DNA of 64,000 nt from Prevotella sp. ne3005. GTDB taxonomy: Bacteria; Bacteroidota; Bacteroidia; Bacteroidales; Bacteroidaceae. Location: contig NZ_FOCK01000002.1 of NCBI RefSeq assembly GCF_900110085.1, positions 389,254-453,253 on the forward strand, given 5' to 3'. Below the pieces are notes generated by a model, which made no database searches, had not been told where the DNA came from, and saw only the letters and a program-made list of their open reading frames with translations. Shown here piece after piece: positions 53,649 through 60,909 of the stretch (position 1 is the first letter of the stretch; every line of letters begins with the position of its first letter). Both the position numbers and the translations under genes were made by a program.

Positions 53649-53690
53649 GTTCTCAACGAATGTCAATTGGATTCGTTGAGGACATTTTCT
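53649..53690 (+). terminator. Second hairpin in the same gap
   Basis: TCAACGAAT and ATTCGTTGA arms (with flanking GTTC / GGAC pairing) around a short loop, then ATTTTC; ahead of the promoter at 53724. Confidence 0.55.
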
Positions 53691-53701
53691 GTGAGAAAAA
53701 C

Positions 53702-53731
53702 TTGTAGTATCAGAAAAAAGTTGTATCTTTG
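53702..53731 (+). promoter_or_regulatory. Promoter of the DUF3791/DUF3990 trio
   Basis: TTG at 53702-53704, a 19-base spacer, and TATCTTTG at 53724-53731; the ATG follows at 53761. Confidence 0.7.
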
Positions 53732-53760
53732 TCCCCAGTTAAATAAGGTAATACAAAATT

Positions 53761-53979
53761 ATGTTTAGCGTAAAAGACATTGCAGAGTACATCGTGGCAC
53801 TCATTGCTGCCTTTGCCAATTATTATCAGATGACCGAGGTCGAGGCATATCGATATCTGAGCAGTCACGGCGCTATCAAGGTGGCCCACGACTTTTACGA
53901 TGTGATGCATACCCAGTCGTTTGACGACATGGTGCAGAGCATGGCCAGCTATTGCCGCAGAAATGGAGGCAGCCTATGA
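53761..53979 (+). CDS. DUF3791 small protein (putative antitoxin)
   Basis: 72 residues, helical: FSVKDIAEYIVALIAAFANY, EAYRYLSSHGAIKVAHDFYD and MHTQSFDDMV match the DUF3791 pattern. DUF3791 genes are typically found next to DUF3990 genes in Bacteroidetes and Firmicutes. The stop overlaps the start of the DUF3990 gene (ATGA). By its size and position it is the likely neutralising or accessory partner; this is inference. Confidence 0.75.
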   Translation: MFSVKDIAEYIVALIAAFANYYQMTEVEAYRYLSSHGAIKVAHDFYDVMHTQSFDDMVQSMASYCRRNGGSL

Positions 53980-54455
53980 TAACGCTCTACCACGGCTCGA
54001 CGCAGGACATCGATCATATTGATCTGCAGAAGTCACGGCCCAATAAAGATTTCGGACGCGGTTTCTACCTTTCTGCCGATCGTCAGCAAGCATGGCGCAT
54101 GGCTGAATTCAAGGCACTCACTGAGGGTGGATCGCCCGTGATGAATGCCTACTGTTTTGATGAGCAAGTGCTCAGCAGCGGTGAATTGAGAGTGTTGACC
54201 TTTGAGAGCTATACTCGCGATTGGGCTGAGTTCATTTTCCTCAACCGCAACAATCCCTCAGCACAGTCTGCTCACGACTACGACATAGTATACGGCCCTA
54301 TCGCCAATGACCGCGTTGGTGTGCAGATAGGTAAGTACGAGGCTGGCGACATCACGCTCGACCAGTTTCTGGAGAACTTGAAGTATATGAAAGGTATCAC
54401 GTTCCAGTATTATTTCGGTACGGAACGGGCCATCGCAAAACTCACAAAGCTATGA
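53976..54455 (+). CDS. DUF3990 protein, ADP-ribosyltransferase-like (putative toxin)
   Basis: 159 residues from ATG 53976 (MITLYHGSTQDIDHI). The motifs LYHGS (candidate catalytic His), DFGRGFYLSADRQQAWRMA (aromatic motif) and YDIVYGPIANDRVGVQI, FQYYFGTERAIAKL are those of DUF3990, which I take to share the ART fold; NAD-dependent modification of a target is therefore possible. The target is unknown. Overlaps both neighbours by four bases, so the three proteins are made together. Confidence 0.75.
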   Translation: MITLYHGSTQDIDHIDLQKSRPNKDFGRGFYLSADRQQAWRMAEFKALTEGGSPVMNAYCFDEQVLSSGELRVLTFESYTRDWAEFIFLNRNNPSAQSAHDYDIVYGPIANDRVGVQIGKYEAGDITLDQFLENLKYMKGITFQYYFGTERAIAKLTKL

Positions 54456-54667
54456 GTACCCAGAACGTAACACCACAGGAGTTCAGCTATCTGAAGGAAC
54501 AACTGACTGCCCGAATGATTCAGATCCTTGTCGAGGAGCATGGCTATACCATGGAAGAAGCTATAGACAAAATCTATACTTCACCTATCTACGAAAAACT
54601 CTCCGATGCGAACACGGGGCTCTTTTTCCAGTCGCCCCGCTACGTATTATCATACATTGCTGTGTAA
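54452..54667 (+). CDS. Small helical protein of the DUF3791/DUF3990 trio
   Basis: 71 residues: LKEQLTARMIQILVEEHGYTMEEAIDKIY and SPIYEKLSDANTGLFFQSPRYVLSYI (shown in parts). It looks like a companion small protein seen with DUF3990 loci. Translation-coupled to the putative toxin by an ATGA overlap. It may be a second antitoxin subunit; not shown. Confidence 0.6.
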   Translation: MSTQNVTPQEFSYLKEQLTARMIQILVEEHGYTMEEAIDKIYTSPIYEKLSDANTGLFFQSPRYVLSYIAV

Positions 54668-54716
54668 CTCGAGGCCCAAGAATAGCAGGAAAAAACTTTA
54701 ACTAATGACATCAGGT

Positions 54717-56048
54717 TTATTTGCCAGTAAACCTGCCGACGAAGAGAATAACGCCTGAGGAGGACTCTCGGATAACGTAAACGAAGGGACGGTTGGCGTG
54801 GAAGGTAGCCTTGGGATTTTCAACTGGGGCTGCAGATCCAAATTTAACTCCTGCTATAGTAACGGCTGCGGCCTCAGAGCCTTCTTCATTTACCTTAATA
54901 GCAGCCTTTTGGCGCATCATACTGATATAGACCGGTCTTTCGCACATATTGGGAATCTCTGCCAAAGATGGGTCGAAAACCAGATTGATGCCCATCTTTT
55001 GCAACAAGCCGATAAGGCCATGATTAATATCAAGTCCATCTGTATCCGAATTTGTCTCGAAGCGTGGTAGTTTCAGGTCTACCTCATGGGGAGCGAAGTA
55101 GTATGCATACATCGTAGCAATTCCATCTTCTATCTCACAGAAAGCTCCACCATTGTCAATACCGCCTGCCGATATTGAGTTGATAACATCGTCTATGGTC
55201 TTTCCTTCTTCTGGAAGCAATACTGTCATGTTCCACATACCATTGCCATAGGGGATCTTAACGGCTGAATAGAGACGATTCTTCATATATTGGATGAGCA
55301 CATTCTGGTGCATCAGGGGAAGTTTCGTCTTGCCATCTTCTGTTGTAAAAGTCTCTTCTTTGGTGTTCTTCTTGTCGAACTTCGAGGCCCAGTCAGCCTT
55401 GAAATAGATAGCGTTGAGCAGATACGACACCGTCGCAGGATCCACCTCGTCGAGAATGGTAGGAATCATGCCTTTAGTCTTTTCGTCACACCAGCCGTTG
55501 ATATGGTTGAGTGTCTGAGGATCCGTGAAGTCGAGTGCTTCAGCTTTGGCATCGTAATAGGTCTGCATGTCCTTTTGAAACTGCTCCTTGAGGGTGTATA
55601 ATTTGTTTAGGAAGATGGCGTTGGCCATGTTTAGCGTCACCTTCTCGTCCACTTTCGGCAGACCATCAACCATCTTCTTGCAATATTCATTGACTGCTTG
55701 GATCCCCCCTTCGTGGAAACCTAACACTTGCTCCAACTCTTTCTCAGTCATTCCTGTGGCAGCATCGTTCACCATTCCCAAGACATAGGTGATGCTCAAT
55801 GGTGAGTAGACGAAGCTCTTGCCAGTCTTATCAACCTCATTCACTGTTTTCAGGAAGTTCAACGTAAAGGCGTTGTTGTCGTTAGTAAACGTCTGTTGTT
55901 CTTCTGTCAGTTGTATCGGCTGTGCCTCCGACAGCATATTCACCAATCGCTTGGCCTCACCAAGATCAACATTCTCATCTTCTGATGAGGAACACGACGA
56001 CATCGCGCTAATTATCACAACAGCAACAATCACAAACAGATTTTTCAT
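54717..56048 (-). CDS. Serpin-family lipoprotein, inhibitory type
   Basis: 443 residues. A lipoprotein signal ends SAMSSC (Cys about 19), then an acidic spacer. The serpin fold covers about 55-443: NFLKTVNEVDKTGKSFVYSP, SISYVLGM-like, INGWCDEKTKGMIPTIL and the C-terminal FVYVIRESSSGVILFVGRF. The reactive-loop hinge VNEEGSEAAAVT (about 386-397) has the small residues needed for loop insertion, so it should inhibit serine (or cysteine) proteases at the cell surface. The bond-cleavage site lies in IAGVKFGSAAP. Gap of 14 bases to the lipocalin-like gene upstream. Confidence 0.9.
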   Translation of the reverse strand: MKNLFVIVAVVIISAMSSCSSSEDENVDLGEAKRLVNMLSEAQPIQLTEEQQTFTNDNNAFTLNFLKTVNEVDKTGKSFVYSPLSITYVLGMVNDAATGMTEKELEQVLGFHEGGIQAVNEYCKKMVDGLPKVDEKVTLNMANAIFLNKLYTLKEQFQKDMQTYYDAKAEALDFTDPQTLNHINGWCDEKTKGMIPTILDEVDPATVSYLLNAIYFKADWASKFDKKNTKEETFTTEDGKTKLPLMHQNVLIQYMKNRLYSAVKIPYGNGMWNMTVLLPEEGKTIDDVINSISAGGIDNGGAFCEIEDGIATMYAYYFAPHEVDLKLPRFETNSDTDGLDINHGLIGLLQKMGINLVFDPSLAEIPNMCERPVYISMMRQKAAIKVNEEGSEAAAVTIAGVKFGSAAPVENPKATFHANRPFVYVIRESSSGVILFVGRFTGK

Positions 56049-56062
56049 ATTTTATTATTTTT

Positions 56063-56473
56063 TTAATTTCGAGAAAACCTAAGATACAGACTATTGTCGC
56101 TCCAGTATTCATTGGGGATCTCATCCCATTCCATCTCGTCTCTTGATAATTTAACAATAGTATATTCAAAGACTATCTGACCGTAATAGGATTCAGTATT
56201 CGTAAGATGCACAGTAATACGATTTCCCTCGATTTCGTATCTGAAAGATTTTGTGGGAAATAGTTCCGAACTGCCAGTACCATCGGCATTGAACTTGAAA
56301 CTAATCATGTCAGCAGTGTCTCCATATTTTGGATTCTTACTCTGATGACTCGCTTCCCATTCTCCAACAATCAGTTTAGGATTGACAATAATTGAATCAT
56401 AATCATCATCACTGCTACATCCTGCCGACATCAGCAGAAGCATGCACAACCAGATTATACTTTTCTTATTCAT
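56063..56473 (-). CDS. Lipocalin-like lipoprotein
   Basis: 136 residues. Lipoprotein signal ends LMSAGC (Cys about 19); acidic spacer SSDDDYD; then a small beta-barrel pattern with LIVGEWEAS, FKFNADGTGSSE, YEIEGNRITVHL and MEWDE, like the lipocalin-like domain of Bacteroidetes. No catalytic motif. Ligand unknown. First gene of a two-gene operon with the serpin. Confidence 0.68.
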   Translation of the reverse strand: MNKKSIIWLCMLLLMSAGCSSDDDYDSIIVNPKLIVGEWEASHQSKNPKYGDTADMISFKFNADGTGSSELFPTKSFRYEIEGNRITVHLTNTESYYGQIVFEYTIVKLSRDEMEWDEIPNEYWSDNSLYLRFSRN

Positions 56474-56496
56474 AACATCATTACTATTTCTTTCTG

Positions 56497-56504
56497 CAAA
56501 TATA
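56497..56504 (-). promoter_or_regulatory. Promoter of the lipocalin-serpin operon
   Basis: Minus strand TATATTTG, 23 bases before the ATG at 56473; no clear -33. Confidence 0.55.
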
Positions 56505-56582
56505 ACACGGGAAAAGGGTAAATCTTGTATGTTATTGTGTTAAAGAATCAAAAAAACCAAGCAATTCCATACAAGATTTGCG

Positions 56583-56590
56583 TAATTTTG
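56583..56590 (+). promoter_or_regulatory. Promoter of the sigma/barrel anti-sigma pair
   Basis: TAATTTTG fits TAnnTTTG; ATG at 56620. The sequence ACAAGATTT before it is mirrored by AAATCTTGT near 56519, leaving room for a dyad, but no operator is proven. Confidence 0.5.
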
Positions 56591-56619
56591 GATTCTTAAA
56601 ATAGAAACAAGGAATTAAA

Positions 56620-57159
56620 ATGGTCGAACAACTCGTTGAGCGCATACGGCAGAAAGACCAGAGGGCGATGAGTCAGCTCTATCAAATGTATATTGAGGAG
56701 CTCTCATCGGTCTGCTATCGCTATGTGCCTTCGGAGAGCGACGCCAAGGATGTACTACAGAACAGTTTCGTGAAGATATTCACATCGGTTCCTACTATTG
56801 ACTATCGCGACGAGCCATCGTTTCGAGGTTGGATGAAAAAGGTGGTGGTAAATGAGGCGCTGACCTTTCTAAAAGAAAAGAAAAAACTACAGTTTATGGC
56901 ACAGGAAATAGATAACCTGGATATTCCCGACGATGAGCCCTCTACGGAACGAATCACTGCAGACGAGTTACACCAGCTAATCAGCGAATTGCCCGACGGC
57001 TATCGCACGGTGATGAACCTCTATGTCTTCGAAGGTTATTCGCATAAGAAGATTGCAGAATCATTAGGCTTCACGCCCTCAACATCAGCCTCTCAACTAT
57101 ATTTCGCCAAACGGCTATTATCAAAGAAGGTAAAGGAACTTTTGAACAAAAGAAAATGA
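56620..57159 (+). CDS. ECF sigma factor partnered with a barrel-fused anti-sigma factor
   Basis: 179 residues. Region 2: QRAMSQLYQMYIEELSSVCY, DAKDVLQNSFVKIF, FRGWMKKVVVNEALTFL; region 4: LISELPDGYRTVMNLYVFEG and YSHKKIAESLGFTPSTSAS. An ECF sigma factor of the Bacteroidetes kind. Its stop overlaps the next ATG (ATGA). The partner identifies it as the sigma of a dual-membrane-spanning anti-sigma system (Das/Dma type in Bacteroides). The regulon cannot be read here. Confidence 0.93.
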   Translation: MVEQLVERIRQKDQRAMSQLYQMYIEELSSVCYRYVPSESDAKDVLQNSFVKIFTSVPTIDYRDEPSFRGWMKKVVVNEALTFLKEKKKLQFMAQEIDNLDIPDDEPSTERITADELHQLISELPDGYRTVMNLYVFEGYSHKKIAESLGFTPSTSASQLYFAKRLLSKKVKELLNKRK

Positions 57160-58295
57160 AAGAAGACTGGATAAAACAACAGAGAAAAAAGCTAGAGGGG
57201 CATCGGAAGACGCCGCCTGCCGGACTTTGGGAGGGCATCTGTGAACAGATGGGGCTCACTCCTGAGCCTGTTCGCCAGTCGTTTACCATTAGGCACAGGT
57301 ATTGGGTTGCGGCTGCAGCAGTCATAGCCCTTATAGGGCTCTTTATGGTCTATCAGTTCCAAAGCGAGCCGGAAAAGCCGTTGTACTCTACAAATTCTGA
57401 ACCGTCAATAAATTCTAAATCCTCTATCAGTTCGGAATCATTTATAAGCTCAGAGACACTTGTTAGTTCAAAGCCGTCTATAGGGCCAAAGCCGTCTGTA
57501 AGTTCAGAGCATCCCCATCTTCTGGCAGAGGAAAAGGAAGCCCACTCCGATGATGAAATGCTTCAGCAGTCTCACATCGACACTGATACGCTTCAACAAA
57601 CAGAAAGTCCGCCCATTCCCACTAATCCTGTAACCCATAGCTATTCTCATTTTGAAGGTAATCAAACCTCTTACGCCTCCCCCACTACTCAGTTTCATAA
57701 GTGGTCTTTGGGTGTGAACGCCTCGGGTGGACTTCTTGCAGCCAATACCTCTCAGCGAACGAATCATTACTATGGGAATTCAAAAGAGACAGGCTACACT
57801 GCTGGCAATGAAGTAAAAGACGTGTCAGAGCACCATCTCCCAATACGTTTCGGACTAAGTGTAAGCTATCAGCTAACACCCTTCTTAGCCCTGAACAGCG
57901 GCATCAGCTATACCTATCTATATTCAGAATTCAGCAGCCCGCTTGATAAGAATATCAATTTCGACCAGAAGCTGCATTATCTCGGAATCCCCCTTGGCGT
58001 AACCTGGCAGTTGTGGTCAGCCAACCGTTTCCACTTCTACGTTTCTGGCGGCATGATGCTGGAGAAGTGTATAAGTGCTGAAAGGGACGGCAGTTCTATA
58101 AGCAAAAAACCTTGGCAGTGGTCCGCCGAAGCTGCGGCAGGTGCCGAATACACCTTCACCCGTCGGTTTGGTGTCTACTTAGAGCCTTCACTTGGCTATT
58201 ATTTCAATGACGGCAGTTCGCTGGAGCACTATTACAAGGAGCACCCATGGACACCATCCCTTGAGTTTGGTATACGGCTTCACCTAAACAAATAG
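57156..58295 (+). CDS. Dual-membrane-spanning anti-sigma factor (Dma-like)
   Basis: 379 residues with no signal peptide. Cytoplasmic N-terminus 1-48 with PPAGLWEGICEQ; one inner-membrane helix about 49-68 (YWVAAAAVIALIGLFMVYQF); a Ser/Thr/Pro-rich periplasmic linker about 70-175 made of degenerate SISSE/KPSI repeats; and from about 180 an outer-membrane beta-barrel (WSLGVNASGGLLAAN, LGIPLGVTWQLW, FGVYLEPSLGYYF, LEFGIRLHLNK). One chain would thus span both membranes and hold the sigma factor on the cytoplasmic side. This is the architecture described for Dma proteins of Bacteroides thetaiotaomicron, tied to outer-membrane vesicle formation. Confidence 0.82.
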   Translation: MKEDWIKQQRKKLEGHRKTPPAGLWEGICEQMGLTPEPVRQSFTIRHRYWVAAAAVIALIGLFMVYQFQSEPEKPLYSTNSEPSINSKSSISSESFISSETLVSSKPSIGPKPSVSSEHPHLLAEEKEAHSDDEMLQQSHIDTDTLQQTESPPIPTNPVTHSYSHFEGNQTSYASPTTQFHKWSLGVNASGGLLAANTSQRTNHYYGNSKETGYTAGNEVKDVSEHHLPIRFGLSVSYQLTPFLALNSGISYTYLYSEFSSPLDKNINFDQKLHYLGIPLGVTWQLWSANRFHFYVSGGMMLEKCISAERDGSSISKKPWQWSAEAAAGAEYTFTRRFGVYLEPSLGYYFNDGSSLEHYYKEHPWTPSLEFGIRLHLNK

Positions 58296-58371
58296 GGATT
58301 GTTGAAACCTCCAAGGCTTTCAACGAAAAAAAACGCTATACCCCCATAACACGAGATGGAATCACGCATAT

Positions 58372-58409
58372 AAATCCCCGGGACTGTTAGTGGTCTCGGG
58401 GATTTTCTT
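58372..58409. terminator. Terminator in repeat copy 1
   Basis: AAATCCCCG and CGGGGATTT arms, then TCTTT; about 75 bases after the barrel anti-sigma stop. Confidence 0.7.
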
Positions 58410-58447
58410 TACTTAGGCTGTCGAGCCTGCTCAGGCTCGAACATCGT

Positions 58448-58468
58448 TCATGGCTGTAGGTCGGCGTA
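58448..58468 (-). pseudogene. Amidase 3'-end relic
   Basis: Seven codons reading Tyr-Ala-Asp-Leu-Gln-Pro-stop on the minus strand, equivalent to the last codons of the amidase gene at 63631. Nothing else of the gene remains here. Confidence 0.6.
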
Positions 58469-58532
58469 CAACGCCACCCGCTCGAAGTACAAGGGCACCG
58501 GTGCCGGCAATGCCGAGAAGAGCCGCCTGTGA
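58467..58532 (+). pseudogene. TonB-dependent receptor 3'-end relic
   Basis: The frame reads YNATRSKYKGTGAGNAEKSR then L and TGA, nearly the same as the C-terminus of the receptor ending at 52206 (ARSKYKGTGAGNDVKSRL). Only the last 21 codons survive, joined directly to the amidase-tail repeat. Confidence 0.8.
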
Positions 58533-58566
58533 CAGCATAAATAAAGTTAAAATACTGGCTGGGTTC

Positions 58567-58597
58567 TTGTTTTATAATAAGATTATAATTATCTTTG
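58567..58597 (+). promoter_or_regulatory. Promoter of the AAA ATPase gene
   Basis: TTG at 58567-58569, a 20-base spacer, TATCTTTG at 58590-58597, ATG at 58632. Confidence 0.65.
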
Positions 58598-58631
58598 CAT
58601 AAAGTTTGAACCCTTTCAGTATCAGCACGCT

Positions 58632-59753
58632 ATGACTGTTGTGAATCCATTCATCACCCAAGGCTACCTGTCGCCGCACTATTTCTGCGACCGTGTAGAG
58701 GAGACCAAGTACCTGACCGACCTTGTCGTTAACGGCAACAATGTCGCCCTTATCTCCCCGCGCCGCCTTGGGAAGACCGGGCTTATCTGCCATTGCTTCG
58801 AGCAGCCACAGATGAAAGACCATTACCATACATTCATCATAGATATCTATGCCACCAAGAATCTGCAGGAACTGGTGTTCTATCTGGGCAAAAGCATCCT
58901 GGGGACATTAAAGCCACAAGGCCGCAAAGTGTGGGAACGGTTCGTCAATACACTCAGTTCCTTGCGCAGCAGCATTTCGTTTGATATCAACGGACTGCCG
59001 GAATGGGGGCTTGGCGTGGGCGATGTCAAGGCACCTCAGACTACACTCGATGAGATTTTCATGTATCTCGAACAGGCAGACAAGCCATGTATCGTGGCAA
59101 TCGACGAATTTCAGGTTGTGGCAGACTATCCTGAGAAAAACGCAGAGGCGATACTCCGTACACACATACAACGTTGTCAGAACACGCGGTTTATCTATGC
59201 AGGTTCGCAACGGCACATGATGGCCGAGATCTTCGCCACACCCTCACGTCCGTTTTATCAAAGTACCAGCATGATGTCGCTTGCTCCTATTGACATAGAA
59301 AAATACGTGGAGTTTGCACAAAGCCTGTTCAGGGAATACCGCAAAGACATAGGACAGGAGACCATAGAAGAGGTCTATCAACGCTACGAAGGTGTCACCT
59401 GGTATGTCCAGACGATACTCAACGCCCTGTTCGCAATGACGGAGCCTGGGGGTAAATGCTTGTCAGAATCCATAGGCTATGCTATCCAGCAGGTTATTAC
59501 CCAACAGAGTTTTGCCTATAGCGCCCTTCTCTTTCAACTGCCATCGAAACAGAAAGAGGTATTGATGGCCATTTGCAAAGAAGGAAAAGCCACCAATATC
59601 ACCTCGCGCCCATTCCTGCAACGTCACCATCTTACCGCCAGTACTGTTCAGGGAGCCGTCAAGGGGCTGCTTGAGAAAGACATCATTACGCAGGACTTGG
59701 GAACCTATAGCGTTTACGACAATTTCTTCGCTATGTGGCTGATGCAACAATAA
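58632..59753 (+). CDS. Archaeal-type AAA ATPase (STAND-like)
   Basis: 373 residues, cytoplasmic. Walker A near 42-50 (SPRRLGKTG), Walker B near 153-160 (CIVAIDEFQ), arginine-type sensor region FIYAGSQRHMMAEIF, and a winged-helix-like C-terminus (ITSRPFLQRHHLTASTVQGA, YSVYDNFFAMWL). This matches the archaeal-ATPase-like family abundant in Bacteroidales, usually single genes near mobile or repeated DNA; the function is unknown. The usual C-terminal nuclease-like DUF234 part is absent. Single gene with its own promoter and terminator. Confidence 0.82.
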   Translation: MTVVNPFITQGYLSPHYFCDRVEETKYLTDLVVNGNNVALISPRRLGKTGLICHCFEQPQMKDHYHTFIIDIYATKNLQELVFYLGKSILGTLKPQGRKVWERFVNTLSSLRSSISFDINGLPEWGLGVGDVKAPQTTLDEIFMYLEQADKPCIVAIDEFQVVADYPEKNAEAILRTHIQRCQNTRFIYAGSQRHMMAEIFATPSRPFYQSTSMMSLAPIDIEKYVEFAQSLFREYRKDIGQETIEEVYQRYEGVTWYVQTILNALFAMTEPGGKCLSESIGYAIQQVITQQSFAYSALLFQLPSKQKEVLMAICKEGKATNITSRPFLQRHHLTASTVQGAVKGLLEKDIITQDLGTYSVYDNFFAMWLMQQ

Positions 59754-59756
59754 CAG

Positions 59757-59788
59757 AATTCCGCTTTTTTACTGAAAGGCGGAATTAT
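59757..59788 (+). terminator. Terminator of the AAA gene
   Basis: AATTCCGC and GCGGAATT arms with T/A pairs inside, then ATTTTG. It runs into the promoter of the next module. Confidence 0.65.
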
Positions 59789-59792
59789 TTTG

Positions 59793-59800
59793 TACTTTTG
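59793..59800 (+). promoter_or_regulatory. Promoter of the second receptor module
   Basis: TACTTTTG fits TAnnTTTG; ATG at 59853. It lies five bases after the AAA terminator hairpin. Confidence 0.6.
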
Positions 59801-59852
59801 CTTAGGAAAACGGGGTGCCCGATTGTATATAGAGTAAAAGACAAGCGACAAG

Positions 59853-60353
59853 ATGATTGAAAAGCAAGCGTTCGAACAGATCTTCCGACGTCACTACGAC
59901 GGGATGTTCCGGCTGGCCAGACGGATGCTCGGCAGTGACGAGGAAAGCAAGGATGTGGTAAGCGACGTGTTCGCCCAATTGCTGAACAGCCATGCCGACC
60001 TGCGGCCGGATACGCTGCAAGGCTTTCTGCTGACGAGTGTTCGTAACCGCTGCGTCAATCTGTTGGCACACAAGCAGCGGGAACAGGCCGCGCAGGTGGA
60101 ACTGAGACCACTTCAGCAGGAGACTTTCCAAGAGCCAAAAGATCAGGATCAGCTCGACGCCCTCCACCACTACATCGACACTGAGCTACCCCCACTCTCG
60201 CAGCAGATTCTCCGCCTACGCTACCAGCAGGGGCTGAAGTACCGCGAGATAGCCGAGACGCTCAAGGTCAGCGAGGTCACCGTACACAATCACCTGTCGC
60301 AGTCGCTCAAACAAATGAAGGAATACTTTAAAGCAAAAGGTTATGACATCTAA
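59853..60353 (+). CDS. ECF RNA polymerase sigma factor, module 2
   Basis: 166 residues, paralogue of the sigma factor at 48591. Region 2: IFRRHYDGMFRLARRMLGSD, ESKDVVSDVFAQLL, LLTSVRNRCVNLL; region 4: LSQQILRLRYQQGLKYREIA and TLKVSEVTVHNHLSQSLKQM. Overlaps the anti-sigma gene by 11 bases. Codons are strongly G/C-ending. Confidence 0.93.
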   Translation: MIEKQAFEQIFRRHYDGMFRLARRMLGSDEESKDVVSDVFAQLLNSHADLRPDTLQGFLLTSVRNRCVNLLAHKQREQAAQVELRPLQQETFQEPKDQDQLDALHHYIDTELPPLSQQILRLRYQQGLKYREIAETLKVSEVTVHNHLSQSLKQMKEYFKAKGYDI

Positions 60354-60891
60354 CGACAAACTGGAGGATCTCCTCAAGCAAATGTATGCACAAGAGGACG
60401 AGACCATAGACACCTCGGACATCATCGACGAGGAATGGCAGAAATTTGAGGCCAGGCACTTTGCGCCCAAGCGCCGTTCCTGGGGCTGGATGCAGATAGC
60501 AGCAGCCTTTATCGGCCTGCTGATGCTCTCGGGCATCGCCTACGCTGCCATCCATCTCGTCAGCAGCAGCCGCTCGCAGCAGGCTGAAATGGCGGCAGAC
60601 ACTACGGCGGTGGCCCCCACCCTGCCCACTGCTGTCGACTCTAAGCTATCAGCAGCCGACAGCATCCCGCAGACACGCATCTTTGAGAACGCACCACTCG
60701 ACGAGATGATCACGGAGATAGCCCAATATTATAATAAGGTGGCAGACATCGAGAGCGAAGAGGCTCACGAGTTGCGCCTGTATTACAAGTGGGAACCGAA
60801 GGATGCGCTCGAAGACGTGGTGGCCGACCTGAACCACTTCGACCACGTAAGCCTCGCCATCGAGGATGACAAACTGATTGTGAAACCTTAA
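60343..60891 (+). CDS. Anti-sigma factor with DUF4974-type domain, module 2
   Basis: 182 residues: a cytoplasmic N-terminus (YAQEDETIDTSDIIDEEWQK), one membrane helix near 49-66 (MQIAAAFIGLLMLSGIAYAAI), a linker, and a periplasmic C-terminal domain (FENAPLDEMITEIAQYYN ... IEDDKLIVKP). Same design as the module 1 protein, without the central FecR domain and without the inverted-repeat insert. Holds the sigma factor until the receptor signals. Receptor gene follows after 18 bases. Confidence 0.82.
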   Translation: MTSNDKLEDLLKQMYAQEDETIDTSDIIDEEWQKFEARHFAPKRRSWGWMQIAAAFIGLLMLSGIAYAAIHLVSSSRSQQAEMAADTTAVAPTLPTAVDSKLSAADSIPQTRIFENAPLDEMITEIAQYYNKVADIESEEAHELRLYYKWEPKDALEDVVADLNHFDHVSLAIEDDKLIVKP

Positions 60892-60909
60892 CCCCACAAA
60901 AAGACACAC

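Larger units (their letters stand above)
53255..53760 (+). other. 506-base gap with two hairpins and a 54-codon open frame
   Basis: Contents: a weak promoter-like TAACTTCG (53312-53319), an open frame 53371-53535, a strong hairpin inside that frame (53417-53453), a second hairpin (53649-53690), and the promoter of the next operon (53702-53731). No recognised RNA gene. Confidence 0.55.
58341..58469. repeat. Direct repeat, copy 1 (about 129 bases)
   Basis: From CCCCCATAACACGAGATGG to GGCGTAC this matches 63524-63652 with few differences. It includes a terminator (58372-58409) and the minus-strand end of an amidase gene (Y-A-D-L-Q-P-stop; YASLQP-stop in copy 2). Confidence 0.85.
58296..58631. 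other. Recombination scar between barrel anti-sigma and AAA ATPase genes
   Basis: 336 bases without an intact gene. They contain the first copy of a long direct repeat (58341-58469) with a terminator, a seven-codon amidase tail on the minus strand, a receptor-gene tail on the plus strand, and the promoter of the AAA gene. Confidence 0.7.

Noticed and set aside
58632..59753. AAA ATPase as part of a phage-defence system
   Set aside because: It stands alone with its own promoter and terminator, and no nuclease or effector gene is coupled to it.
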